Shown piece after piece: positions 1-12,295 of a DNA stretch of 64,000 nt. The number at the start of each line of letters is the position of its first letter. Position 1 is the first letter of the stretch. The notes under the pieces were generated by a model. The model had not been told where the DNA came from, made no database searches, and worked only from the letters and a program-made list of their open reading frames with translations. The stretch is from Pempheris klunzingeri. Its lineage: Eukaryota; Chordata; Actinopteri; Acropomatiformes; Pempheridae. The stretch lies in NCBI RefSeq assembly GCF_042242105.1, contig NC_092029.1:11525885-11589884 (forward strand). The letters are read 5' to 3'. A program made the translations under genes and the position numbers.

Positions 1-913
1 CTCACTTTAAAGGTCAAAGACTGTTGATCTAACTTAGGACCAGATGCAGTTTGAAGTTTTTAATGGTTTCACTTTAACTGATGTTAGACTGGGCCTTTCT
101 TTTCATCTCCTTTGACCAGTTTTCTGCTAGTACTCCTTTTTCATGCATTTTCTTATCATCTTTTCTTCCCTTCTTCCCTATATTTCTTGCTCCAGTAGGT
201 CCATTCCCGCCTGTTTCCTCCTCCTCTCCTGTTGATAAGTGGAGTCGCTTTCTGGCCATAGATCAGAGGCCCCGGCAGACAGACTATGGGCGGGGAGGAC
301 AAAGACAGTGCCTTGTCACGTAGACGAACTGTCTGTCTGACAACTTGTTGCTTGATGATCTCCTTCTACAAAGCTGGCAGTCACATATTTCACAGTCCCA
401 ACAATAAACATTTACCCTGTGTGAAAGAGGAATGCTCAGATTTTTCAGTCTTGGAGAGATAAAAGGGAGCTGTATGAAGTGAGAGGAGGGATAGATCACT
501 GATGGAGGAGTATGACATGATCAATCACAACCCGCTCAAATATTACTGGCCTTTAATTCACTGATACTCAGTTAATTGATTTACAATAAAATTTATAACA
601 TTTATGTTAAGAAACAACAAGTCAATGAAATGATCTGATTGACAAGGTAATTCAAAAATGCATGCATTTACTTTTTTGTATATGATTGTTATTATTATTG
701 CCAATGGTTGCTATGGTATAATGTATTTTCTATAATTTTCTGGAGTAACAACAAATACATTTCATACAACATAAATACTTATGTTTCATCATTACGACTG
801 TTATCAATTTCCATTCTCTTTCTGACCAGTTGAAGCTGTTTATTTTAAGCCGATATAAATGAGAGGATTGCAAAGTTTTAAATTTAAACAGTCCACGTCA
901 TTACAAGTGACCA

Positions 914-970
914 ACTCCATCTGCTGATGAAGATCATGTGTTATCAGTTGAAGTTCCAGAAAAGCCACTG
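914..970 (+). repeat. Short copy of a dispersed teleost repeat
   Basis: The segment with the core CATCTGCTGATGAAGATCA, followed by a GAAGTTCCAGAA block, closely resembles two segments near 60.2 and 60.5 kb in this same window (60214-60277 and 60468-60540). I also recall it as a frequent teleost interspersed repeat. The similarity across 60 kb is seen directly; the element class is unknown to me. Confidence 0.55.
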
Positions 971-1399
971 AGATGGTGAAACTGTTTTCCCAGCTGTGTA
1001 ATGTCAACAAGGAGCCTTGAACCTCATCATTTGAAATGTGTTTTATGAGCGTGAAATCCAAAATGATTTATGGCTAAAGTGAAAACTAAATGTTTGTGGC
1101 ATTAAAATGAATGCTGTGTTGTTCAATAATTCCATTTCGATCAACTTAATGTAGTGTTTCCTTACCACAAATATAAATGGCACACAAAATGATTCTGTTA
1201 CTAATACTTTTCTTCCATTTCTGCTTTTTCCTTGTGAAACGGGAATACTTTCACCTCTTTTGACCTCTAAATATGTCACAATCTGTTTCCGTCTCTCCTC
1301 TCGCCACATTTTCACTTCTCCCAGATCATGTTTGTTCCTTTATACCACAAATCTGCCATCCTCAAGGTGTCAGCAGATGCAGATGCCCTTCGGACATTC

Positions 1400-1560
1400 C
1401 CTCCTTTACTCATCGCCTAACTGACTGCCCCAACACACCTGTTCCCACTTCCCTCATCTGCCCTGCAGTTACCTGCCCATTCCTCACCTGCACGTCATGC
1501 CCTCATCAGCCTCTCACCACATATATACCAGTCCACTTCCTTTGTTTCTGGTGAGATTGT
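1400..1560 (+). repeat. Decayed interspersed repeat, 5' part
   Basis: A C/T-rich stretch with repeated CACCTG-like words ends in ACATATATACCAGTCCACTTC. It resembles the front half of a common fish repeat of the type '...tcacctgcc...tatataccagtctcc...'. The matching back half may be the copy at 2385-2630. The call is from memory of fish genome sequence, so the family name is left open. Confidence 0.4.
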
Positions 1561-2384
1561 TAAATTAACATGTGTGTCATGTGCTTGCCGTCTACTTTCT
1601 GTTTATTTGAAACCTGATGCCTGTACTATGAAACAAGTACAACATACCCAGTGGTTGCTTTTCATTATCTGGCTTATTATACATTATCTGTGATCAGGAT
1701 CACACTCGTCAATTTGATAAATCAATCCAGGATTATTCACGTAAAAGGGTCGCTGTTTGCAGCATTTGACCAACTGCAAACATGGACAAGTCTACTGGCA
1801 GCAAAGTCACATATTTCACGAATAAGAGCAAACAATGATATTGGAAACATATGAAAAAGTTAAACACATAATCCAGGCAAAAAGCAACACATTTGCAGCT
1901 GCCAAATACAGGAAGGACAGCGGGCAAAAAAATCGCTGACTATGTGAATGCATAAGCCTTCTAATAGCACTGCCAGAATGTTGGGGCAGTACTATTAGAC
2001 TGGTGTACTTTATTAAATCAATGTGTTTCTTAGACATATTCACATGGTGTGTTTAACCCAACAGAAGCCAACAGAAAAAAAGAAAATAATGAGGAACAAC
2101 CAAACGATTGCTATGCTCTGCCTTCATATGAATTAATTCACTAAAGTGTGAGATTTTTTTCAGTGAACCAGAAACCACTTCATTGAGGCACAGCAGTTAA
2201 CTTTGTGGATTATTTAAATGTCCAGACACGCTGACAACATCAGTCAGGATCTAATGTAATCAGTTTATAGGTTAGGTTTACAGCACAAGAACAGGCTTAA
2301 ATCTGCATTTTACAGCATTACAGAAAGCCCACGGTTAAACCTTCAGTTATTGCGCTAATACGATATCCTGCTTCCTAGTGCCTG

Positions 2385-2630
2385 CCGGCCTCTGGAGTTT
2401 AAACCTGTACCAGCCTGTTTTGACCTTTTTTCCTGTTCACTGTACTTAGGATTTCTGCCTGCTCCCCTTTGGATACATTTTCTGCTTTCTGGCTTTAACC
2501 CATAAGCCTTTTGTGCCTCTTATTTGTTTTGCACCTATAATAAAATCTAATGAGCTGCATCGTTGTTTGCATTTGAGTCCTTTCTCCTCTATTCCTACTA
2601 CCTTGCTTTCACCTCTTGTGACAAAATATC
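2385..2630 (+). repeat. Decayed interspersed repeat, 3' part
   Basis: The order of words (GATTTCTGCCTGCTC, then AATAAAATCTAATGAGCTGC, then CATTTGAGTCC, then a terminal TTGTGACA) matches the 3' end of a repeat found widely in fish genomes. It sits about 800 bp after its probable front half at 1400-1560, as if the element had been split by an insertion or heavily degraded. The element class is uncertain. Confidence 0.45.
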
Positions 2631-3480
2631 CCTGAAATGAAACAAAGAGAACAAAAAGTGACTTAACCAACAGGTATATTTCTAGTTCAGTGAGGATATT
2701 TTTTTACCAAGCATCTTGTTTGAAACTGTGGGACTGATTTTCTTTCTTCAGGTAAATGACAGTTCACTTTATATATTGTTCAACTGCAGAACATGTGGTC
2801 GTGTGGCCTGAGATCTTACTGCATAATGTTGCGTCCTCTGTGGCTTGAACCCAGCGTAGCACAGAAAGTAGTTCTGTTAATTATCAATAATTCATAGAGG
2901 TCAAAGTACAGGTTAACAAAATGCACATACTGTAATGCATAATGTAAAGGCTGTGGTATGGAGAATCATTGAATGAAATTAAATGAGCAGCAAGCTCTTA
3001 AGCCTGTTTTATTCATCAATAATGTAGTACTAATAGAGGGCAGAGTGACATGCTAATAGCCAGTACCAGGACTGTTAACAACATGGTATTACATATTTAA
3101 GATAAAAGGATAATGTTTGTAATGTTTTGGTAGTTGTTTTTCTGACTCTATGATCGTGGCTTTTTTTTAGTTGGTCTGAGTCATCATATGCCGTCACAGG
3201 TTTCATAGTATTAAGACAACCGCTTTGGCTTATCACATTAGCGATTACATCATTCCTGCTGCATTCATTCATTTGAATTTGGAAAGTTACAGTCTCCCTT
3301 TTCCCATAAATGCTATTATCTTTGAAATTATATTAAAGTTACTGGCAGGGTAAAGCACACAAACAATGTATTTCTTTGACTCGATGAAATAAGAACATCA
3401 GGTGCAATGTATGAGTCCAGGGCCAGAGCTTATATGCAATTTATCAGATATGCACACTTGGTCTGTGCGTGTACCAAATG

Positions 3481-3481
<1 letters not shown>

Positions 3482-3537
<56 letters not shown>

Positions 3538-3557
3538 TGTGTATATGTGTGTGTGTG
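3482..3557. repeat. (GT)n microsatellite
   Basis: A pure TG run extends from 3482 to about 3534 and continues imperfectly to 3557. Open reading frames across it on both strands (poly Val-Cys and poly His-Thr) are artefacts of the repeat. Confidence 0.97.
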
Positions 3558-4484
3558 GCTGATAAATGGGTAAATATATTTTTCGAGGGGGGAGACAGTG
3601 TGTCATCCTTACTTATCATTGAATATTGCACCGATTGTCCTCTAGAAGACAAAAGGGTGTGGTATTTTCTATCTGGCCTTTGAGGTCTCGACAACCCTCT
3701 CTCATCTCTCCTTTCATCTCCGTCTCCAGCGGGTGAACACCCTCAGGAGGTGCTGTAGGTTATGGGTGTTTGCAGAGCCTGTAATACTTTGCCTTGTAGT
3801 GGGAAATTACCCCAGTGACAGAAATGTCTTTGCAGGGGAAACGTCAGGAAGAGAAAGTCTCCTAGCCCCAGACGGAAACCTCAGCAAACATGGCTGGTGA
3901 CGCAAAAGGGCGTCAGCGGAGGGAAAGACAGGACTTCACAGTTATTTTCAGACCAAAGTTTGAAAGAATTGTTTGCCAGAAGTGGTAATGCTTCATCATT
4001 CGATATCTGAAATCTAAGCAAAGGAGACAATTATGAATTCATGACAAAGATGGAAGTGGGATAGAAGGAAACATGGTGTCTCAGGGGTTACTGTCACCCC
4101 TCAGACGCTTTAATTGAATCTCTTGACAGTGATCCTCTTTGTGCCCAGACATTCCCTAGACACGTGGGTGTGACTGTGACTGGGTGTAGGTGAGTAATGT
4201 CTGTCTCCTTGTTGGTGATGGACTGGCAAATTGGTCAAAGTGTAAGCCTGGTATGGTCTTGAATATGGCTGGCTCTGACCAGGCTTAACCTGGAGAGGAA
4301 AGATAATAAACAGAATGACCGATTGGGAGAGCTTGATTGAGAAGCATTATGGGATTAAGTTGAATGTGAAGTGACCACTTTCTCAGATCCCATGATGTAC
4401 TTCTGCTGTGTTTCACAGCAGAGAAATGTATTTTAGTCCTCCCTCTTTGAATAGTTTTCAGATGGAACTAAAGACACATTAATT

Positions 4485-4650
4485 AGTGTTCTCTCAAAGT
4501 TAGATGAAGAGATGCCCTTCTTACATCTCCATGCTAAGTATATAGCTGCAGCCAGTTAGTTTAGCTCAATATAAAGACTGGAGCCTGATTCTGAGTAACA
4601 ATCCGTACAAAGTGTGTAGCTGGACACAGCAGCCAGTTTGCTAAGTTTAG
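4485..4650 (+). repeat. Teleost interspersed repeat (TTAGATGA/AGCTGCAGCCAG family)
   Basis: The copy has the order GTTAGATGAAGAGAT, then TATAGCTGCAGCCAGTTAG, then TTTAGCTCAATATAAAGACT and AATCCGTACAAA. This is the body of a very common fish repeat. Fragments of the same family recur in this window near 8140-8180, 39400-39542 and 62005-62105. I recall complete copies as having inverted ends, which suggests a non-autonomous DNA element, but I cannot verify a target duplication here. Confidence 0.6.
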
Positions 4651-5869
4651 CAGCTTTAATTTGTGCAAAAAAACATCAGACTATTCTAATGGAATTCCAA
4701 GGTTTGGTTAAACATCTGGTAGTTGCTTCTGGTCTATTTATTTTGAATTTGTATGGTTGCTACTTGGGTCTGTTTTTGTCAGTAACTATTTATGATTACT
4801 CTTAGGCAGCCGATTTCTTTGTCTTTCCAGGCCAGGTCTCCCCCACAGAGCAGATCCCCGTCCTAAACCCACTTTAACTGGTAAACTAAAGGTTAGTTTG
4901 CTGTTTTTAGCAAAATGGTTATAAATATTTATATCTAACATTTTGAGGCAGATTTCTATGGAGGGTAATTTTACCCATAATTAAAATTAAAAGGAAAATG
5001 GAAAATGAAAGGAGAAAATTTACATATGTCAACGTATACATACATCATATTTTAGTATTCAATATAATTATGCCATAATTACATGGTAAAAAGAAATAAC
5101 AAACCGAAAAAAAGATAATTGGATGTTGGAAATATCCAAATCCTGAAATTTCATGATGTTATTAAGAAGGAAAATTGTGAGGAAAATGGAAGATGAGAAT
5201 CAATTTGGATATGAAGATTTCCTTTTTGATTTTACATTTGTAATATTTAAACCTGGGAAGAAATATTGTCGCCACCCTAAAATAGTCTTTCGGTTTCACA
5301 ATTCCTCACAATTAACCATTACTGTAGTTTCTGCCTGTGAAGATCAAACATCATGACAAGTTCCTGTCGGCCGTCCCCTGGTGATCAGTAGGGAGCATTC
5401 AGCTTTAATTCAGCAGACACAGGGCAACAGACCTGGATGAGAAAGCACTGTGCATTACTGTTTTATAGGAAGAAGAAGAGCAGGCATCCTGCTGGCTCTG
5501 CCTGCGGTGCGGAAGAGAAGTTGTGTTAAGAAAGAGCATCCTGCCTTGATTTTGTATTCTCTAAGCAGCCAATCGCCGTTAGAGAACTCGCTGTATGTGG
5601 AAATAAAATGAAGGGTGATAACATGATGGAACAGACCGAGCGGGTTAGAGTTGTAACAACGGTTTCACATCTATCTGTGTGTAGACTGAGTGCGTCACGC
5701 ATTCTCCAACCTTATTACATCAAGGCACTATGGTGTGTGTAGTACATGATTTGTAAGAGCAGGGTCGGGGGCAATGAAGTTTTTGCCCTTTTTTGCCTTT
5801 TAAAACTCTAATTTTGTTGCTTTTGGAGACGTCCTGTCTGCTCCAAAGTGGTCTGAACATGATTGAAAA

Positions 5870-6325
5870 TCCAGTTTCATTGCTTGTTTTAGCCATGTGC
5901 ACACACAGACCAATATAATATAATACACATAATTCATTTATTGTTTTTTTAATACAAAATAAAACTTACAAAATGTTCCATTAACATTGCTGCTGCTCAA
6001 GTGCGTACAGGGACTGGCCAGAATGGCGAGATTAAACTGTTTGTGGGCACCGGGAACTTATATTTGGGCCATCTGTTGCCTTAAAGTACCCATCAAGTAC
6101 AATGCACAAACATCAGTACTCCTATAGTGTAATGCTACCTGGCCCTAGGTTTACTGTATATCAGTTGTGGAACTTTATTTAGTAGAATTTACTGCGTAGG
6201 CACAATATAAACAAAAATCCCTCTGAAAAACAAGGCCACAAGATTGCATTAAATAATCACACAGAAGTTTAAAAAATCTAATGTCATTGCTTATTTTGGC
6301 GACGTGCACACACAGACCACTATGG
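5870..6325 (+). repeat. Local direct duplication about 400 bp apart
   Basis: Positions 5878-5912 and 6285-6322 are nearly the same: a CATTGCTT start, a TTTT block, and GTGCACACACAGACCA at the end. The flanking bases also resemble each other weakly. This is either a local duplication or two fragments of one interspersed element. Confidence 0.5.
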
Positions 6326-7594
6326 TATTCTTATACAACTCTTATGGGTGCACTTGCAATCTCTAGAATTTACGAGTTCTAAAAACTGTGCACACAAATC
6401 ACATTTATGTATTAATAGGCGAATTTTACACCTTAGACGTGGTGGCCAGATGAAGACACTGATGTAAGTGTTCATCTCTAAGCTTGCCGCACTTTCTCAC
6501 TTTATTCATGAGTGAAAATGCAGATTTAAGCCTGTTCTTGCTATATCATTGATTTTCCAATTTTTCTGCTGGTAGCTTGATACAGCTCAACCAGTAAAAA
6601 GTGTTTTTACCTCCACGCTCTGGGAATGGTTTGGAATGGAAATTTCTTACAATGGTCTCATGCTTCTTAGATGCTTAGATAGGGAGAATGTTAGTTCTCA
6701 GTCAACTAATCCTTTAAAACCAGTAGCTTTTTTCTTTGCTGTGCCATTTCACTTTTTCAACCTGAGCTCCTGCCTCCACAAAGATTACAGTAAGGTGATA
6801 ACAATGTGACACAGCTGGTCAGGGTCAGGCACCGAGATTTTGTTTGTCCAAATAAAATTGTATTTCGATCCCAATGTCAACCTGAGTCCACCTATTATGT
6901 GTATAGATTATCTATTTGTTGGTGTTTCAATTTAAATTAAAACATTCATTTGTCTACTGCTACCACTCACCTAAATAGGTGAAATACTATTTCTATTTCT
7001 AAATATAGGTCGTTTTTTTCGAACCTTTTGTAACATCTTTGTCTAGTTTTCTCGTTTTCTATGATAAACGTTTACAGACTCTAGAGGGTAGGGTTGCAAT
7101 AATTTAACTTAACTTGTAAGTATTTTATGAACTTGAGCTGTGGTAATAACAGAACATGGACACATCTGTGGATAATGAACCACGGCAGCCAACTTGGAAG
7201 ACGGCTGTGACAAACCCCTCCATGTACACCACCCTTGCATCTGCTTCACATTCAAAAATGTATTTTTGCACAATGTAATAGAACAGTCACAGTACTTTAA
7301 ACCCTATCTGGCACACCTTATCTGGGAAAAGTACAAAGCACAAACTATTAGATTAACATTTGTATGAGACATGACATGACTGGCTACAGAGAAATGTCAC
7401 CAGAGGGGGGAACGTGGAGGACTGATTCACAATGTGAGAATTTGCCTCCATGTGGATCCTGGACATGCGCTGGAGATGAAGATGATGACTCATCGGTCTA
7501 GAAAGATATAGGAGACTCTTCTCAGCAACAAAGGCAAAGAACAAAGACTTACAAAGCAAAATCTACATTTAATAGAAAACTAGACACATTCTGA

Positions 7595-7611
7595 CCCCCC
7601 CCCCCCCCCCC
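7595..7611. repeat. Homopolymer, 17 C
   Basis: A run of 17 consecutive C bases is followed by a C/A-rich stretch to about 7690. On the minus strand it is a G run and could form a G-quadruplex-like structure. Its length is likely uncertain in the assembly. Confidence 0.9.
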
Positions 7612-10600
7612 ATCTCCACCATCACCAACATCCTCCACACCACCCTCATCTTCCTCAGCCAGACGTTTTTCTCCACAGCACAATCAGCCACCCAAAGTGT
7701 TTCTTTTCATCTTTCACAGTGTTCAATAAGTTAGTGAGAGCTTGTGTGTTCTTTGGCTCGTCTTACGGATAATTATAATTTAATGGTATTTGAAAAATGG
7801 AGGAACATCAATTGGAGAGTGGTACACGCTCACAAACACACGCACACACACACACACACACCAATAATTCAATTTACCCAAACATCCATAAAATCTACAA
7901 TGCAAGACAGACCTCTAAGTGAACTGTGTGAGAGCAACTTATATGAATTTATATGAATATGGGATAGCAGCACTCCAAAAACACAGATCAACCATTGTAA
8001 ATGTAGGAGTGCAACTTGAAAATACTTAACAACCTACTGTGAACACAACTACATTCAGAATACAACACAAGACAAAACCAAAATAGGGAGAGGACATTTT
8101 GAAGAAATACACTTTATACACACCTTTTTTCACATTATTGAGATAAAAAGTTTGATACCACTCTCATATCTGTTCATCATGGAGGAGATAAAGAGAGATA
8201 AAGACTGAAAGCAGGGGGGGAACCATTTGTTTTTACACTTTGCCTTTCGTATGGATTAAACAAATGAGATTATTTTGGGATTCCTTGTTTACATGGAACA
8301 TGAGAAACCAGATTATTCAAACCCCATGATTTTGACAGTGTCCACGTTTCTGATCATCTGTGTGCTGTCTCTGCCACTATGTTCTGCACCGACAAAGAGT
8401 GTTCAGAAACCAGAATGCCTGTGTGAATTGCTGTTGTTGTCATTTTGAATTTTATCTTCTTTAACCAACATAGTGCTAACTAAGACCACAGATCAGAATG
8501 TAAATGATACATAATTTAAAAAAAAAAAACTGTCAGCATTGCTGATTAAAATGTATGCAGTTTTCTCTACAGTCACAACAACGCATGTGCACACAACCTC
8601 AGGGTTTCCGACATGACTCACCAACCACAGTGAGGTTGAACTACTGAGCCCTCCCATTGGGCCTCATGGTGATGTGTTCATGTCACAATGTGCTGGGACG
8701 TCACTCCCAACTTAAATCACCTCCTCTCTCTCTCCATAAGGGCCGATGAGTCATAGCACCAACAAGAAGCGAGATGGCATTAAATCAGAAGACATGCAGT
8801 ACAGTCGAGGTATGGAGAATCTACACGTTCTGGAAGGTGTTGATCTGTCAACAAAAGGCTCTGAAGGAAAGGGGGTGGTTTGTAGAGCAATGCCTTCAAC
8901 CTGTCTTCTCTTCCCGTCTGACGGGACTGACAGCAGCCACACAGAGGAGACGTGGCATCTCACTCCCAGTGATAAAGTTCTGAAATTCATCACAATAATG
9001 GGCTATGATTCATGCTTTTCAGATAGGAGCACCAAATTGGCATAAGTGACAATGGAGACGCTGTCCCTAGAGTGTACACGTTGTCCAGACAGGCGGATAT
9101 GTGTGAGAATGGACATTAATAAGCGTATTTCATTCAGCAGATCCTCCATCCATGGCTCAATTTTTATGCATTCTGCTATTATTCTCCTTTAGGACTGGGC
9201 AAGACTACATGTAAAGTTGACTCTTCAATTTTGATAAATACCGTTTATCCATCTAATGGCCTCAGATATTTTTGTGTGTTTATGAAAGGGTACTTGTATG
9301 TATCCACCCATGGATTTCTGACATTATGTTGGGAGTCATACACACTTGGCAGAATCCCTTTGGAAAGATATTCAACCCAACAGCAATCTGCTTGTCTCAT
9401 AAATTAGTGCTGAATGCAGTATCCTGCTCTATGAACTTTAGATCTGAACTTTGACATTTTAACTACATCAGATTATACAGTGACCTCCTTCTCAAAAGAC
9501 AAATATTCCATATGTGCTCACTGTATTTCAACATTTCACTCTTTTGAAAACTCCCCCCTTTCCTCCAGTTCTCTTCGTCACTCCATCTCCATCACCTCTA
9601 CACCTCTGGCTCTCTTTTGGCTAGGTCAGCTTTCGCTCCTCAACATTTCTTTTGTTGTGGTTTATTTTTTGGCGAGGAGTGGTTAGGGTTTGGGGTTCTG
9701 GATCCATCTGTGGGACCAAAACCTTTTTTCCAGATAAACATTAAATCATGTCTTCATGTCAAAAACGGGGAACTCCAGTTGATGAATTTGGTGTAATACA
9801 GGGGTGGGGGGCAAACTAACCCTTTAAAACAACAAAGTCACACAATAAGACAAATAATCCAGTCGAGGTGGTGGTAGGCCAGGAAATCCTGTTTTCTGCA
9901 AAGTAAAACTAGTGTTTTTGTCAGTGGAGTTTGGTTGGTTTTAATAGCATGATGTGACAGCTGTTTCAGTTTAAACAAAAGGGATCCTTACAACATTATC
10001 TCTGTAGGGATCCTTTCAGTAATGTTGACCGACACTTTAAACGACAATCTGAGCCTGTCAGAGGCAGAAATAAGCTCTTTTATTGGATATAATTTGTCTT
10101 GTTGCCCTAAAGGATTACATAACAGACATTGTAGTTTGTTTGTAGCCTTTTCACAGGACTAAAAAATACTGAAATAATCCTTTAACTGCCGGTAAGCTGA
10201 CACTCGCATAAAACCTATGGGCAGTAAAAATTCATTTTATGTGTTTGTAACTCCAGGAACATTTCCTAAATATTTTGAGGAGTTTCCGAAATGTTTATTG
10301 GAACAAATGATGTAATTTGGTACCAAGGAAAATAGAGATTCTGTTGAATCGGCGTGCATCCAATAACTAATTACATAAATAAAATAATACACAATAAAAT
10401 AATTGCTAGCTTAATTTAGTCTTTTAGTCAGTAACCAGTCGGACCACTGAACATGTCAAAGGTATAAGTTGTCTGCAGGCAAGAATATAATTCAACATGA
10501 ATGGAGAATAAAGTTAACAATAACAAATGAATGATGAATTGCTATTTAAGTGGGTTCAAATGGATCTTTTCATTCATTCAAATTCCTTTTTCCCATTGTT

Positions 10601-12084
10601 TGGTACCAAATTACATTGGTCTTTTCAGGACACTTCACAAATCACAGGCCCCAAAACTGGCTGAAACTTAACTATTAGCAGCAACTACAGATGCTACTTC
10701 TCATCTGGCTCTGTTACTGTGAACATAAAAATGGCTGTTGGCTCACTGGATAATTGGACTGTTCATTAGGACCCCATTGTTACTGTCTTTAGTTACACAG
10801 TAGGTACCTGCATCAAGGGGCCTGTCTTGTAAGAATTTTGACAAGGTCCACTGCAGAGAACTTGGCATGGATTTCCCAGTATATTTGATCAGCACCTTCC
10901 CACAATGCCATCGGATATGTGTAACAGAGAGGAACCAGTCGCTGTGGGAATGCCAGTATGTGTATAAACAGGGAACGGTGAGTAAGTCGAGGAGGAACCC
11001 TGATGAGTATCATGTTGCCAATGATCTCACCTGAAACATAAATCTAACAATATCAAATTATTGTGGTTGAGTATTTCACTTTTCTACCATCTGGAATTCT
11101 GGAAAGACTGAAAACAAGTATTCGTCCAAAACACTTCATCTGATTTGAGGAATATTTCTTGCATAAAGTGAAAACATAGCACCTCTTAAATCTAGAAATA
11201 GATTTTTAAAACTAGTAAGTGCTTACATGCCAGGCTACACACTTAGACCAGCCAAGAATTCTATTTGAATTCAAATCCATCACTGGGAAGTTTTTCAGAA
11301 AACATTACAAAATGACAGCCACGTAAGGCTGACAACATCAATCATGTTTAACGTCTTTTAAAAATAAAAACATATTGTGTGTTTTGTTAATTTACAACCA
11401 ATTTGCATAAAGAGACTAATATAATTAAATAAATTAATTCAATTAAAGAAGAGGTACAAAAGGGTCTTATTATGATGTGATGTGTCATGAATACATTGTA
11501 TACCAAAGTTACCAAAATATTATTAACAAAAGAGTTTTGAAGAGGTAAAAAAGCTTTAATTTGTAATCCTTATTGTCATCTTGGAATAAAAATGTGTACA
11601 ACTGATGTTTTCAGTAGCTTTTCCCAGAGTAAAGGACCATGTGCTGTAGTAACTGGTACAGGCTGAGCGACGATTCACTGAGTTAGAGACTGAGTCACCG
11701 AGTTCAAGCCCTCTGTGGCTTTTAATAGACATAATGTGTTTGATAAAGCGTAAAATACATTATTACAAGTTAGATTAATATAATTTAGATTTATGTGTCA
11801 TATTGGATTTTTTTTTCTTAGATAAAAGTGTATCCTACCATAATGATGAGATTTTATTTTTAACAGCACCAGGTTTTATACATCACTGCTATGCAGAATA
11901 TACCTAATAAGATATATCTTTATAATTACGTATATCACAGTGACTCATTCATAAGCACACATTGAGTGAGTCATCTATCACTCTGTATCAGTTGCTCCGG
12001 CTTTCCCTCTCTCACCCTTTCTTTTCTCTTTATTGCATTATTGCGTACAATGCATGCCCAGTCTGTGACTCAACCAGCAGAGAG
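7612..12084. other. Gene-free stretch
   Basis: No exon could be supported. There is a (CA)n microsatellite at about 7843-7861 and a fragment of the TTAGATGA-type repeat near 8140-8180 (words GTTTGATACCACTCTCATAT). The block at about 9950-10210 has the look of another fish repeat, but I could not place it. A 67-codon open frame on the minus strand at 10813-11013 was examined and not accepted. Confidence 0.5.
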
Positions 12085-12295
12085 GGACACTGCCACCAGG
12101 TGAAAGTATGCACAGTATGTGGAAGCGTCCTTGGGCATGATACTGCACCCCAAAGTGCTCCCTAAGCTTTGCCATGTGAATGGTTAGTCTCTTACTGATG
12201 AGGAGGCGTGGGTGGATGTAGTGTTACAGTGTTTTGGGTGATCAGAAAGACTAGAAAGGTGCGATGCAATACAGTAGTCCACTTCCAGTACCATT
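12085..12295 (+). repeat. Teleost 'cttgggca...tagaaaggcgctat' repeat, decayed
   Basis: The order GTCCTTGGGCATGATACTG, CACCCCAAAGTGCTCC, GTGAATGG, then GTAGTGTTACAGTGTTTTGG, ACTAGAAAGGTGCGATG and CAGTCCACTT matches the tail of a repeat present in very high copy in fish genomes (consensus words: cttgggcaagacac, ccccaaattgct, taaagcgctttgag, agaaaagcgctat). It carries many substitutions, so the copy is old. Confidence 0.7.

Larger units (their letters stand above)
1..3481. other. Gene-free stretch, left edge
   Basis: I see no exon with convincing splice sites, no recognisable protein and no RNA gene here. The open frames are short, on both strands, and have no family resemblance. The stretch is AT-rich and contains decayed interspersed repeats (listed separately at 914-970, 1400-1560 and 2385-2630). 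The rest is unexplained unique-looking sequence. Confidence 0.6.
3558..7594. other. Gene-free stretch with decayed repeats
   Basis: No coding exon or RNA gene can be supported. It contains the repeat copies listed at 4485-4650 and 5870-6325. Positions 6515-6540 are an exact reverse complement of 2286-2311, so both belong to one dispersed family. The remainder is AT-rich with nothing recognisable. Confidence 0.55.

Noticed and set aside
1273-1554. 93-codon Ser/Pro/Cys-rich frame
   Set aside because: It lies in a C/T-rich repeat-like region; its composition explains the open frame.
3398-3694. Open frames on both strands through the (GT)n tract
   Set aside because: The proteins are poly His-Thr or poly Cys-Val from the microsatellite and have no domain or splice context.
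8746-9045. 99-codon plus-strand open frame
   Set aside because: Low-complexity polar sequence with overlapping open frames on the other strand, no splice partners and no known domain.
10813-11013. 67-codon minus-strand frame with a preceding TTTCAG and following CAGGTACC
   Set aside because: A stop codon precedes the apparent donor, no family resemblance was seen, and no neighbouring exon fits. It may be repeat-derived.
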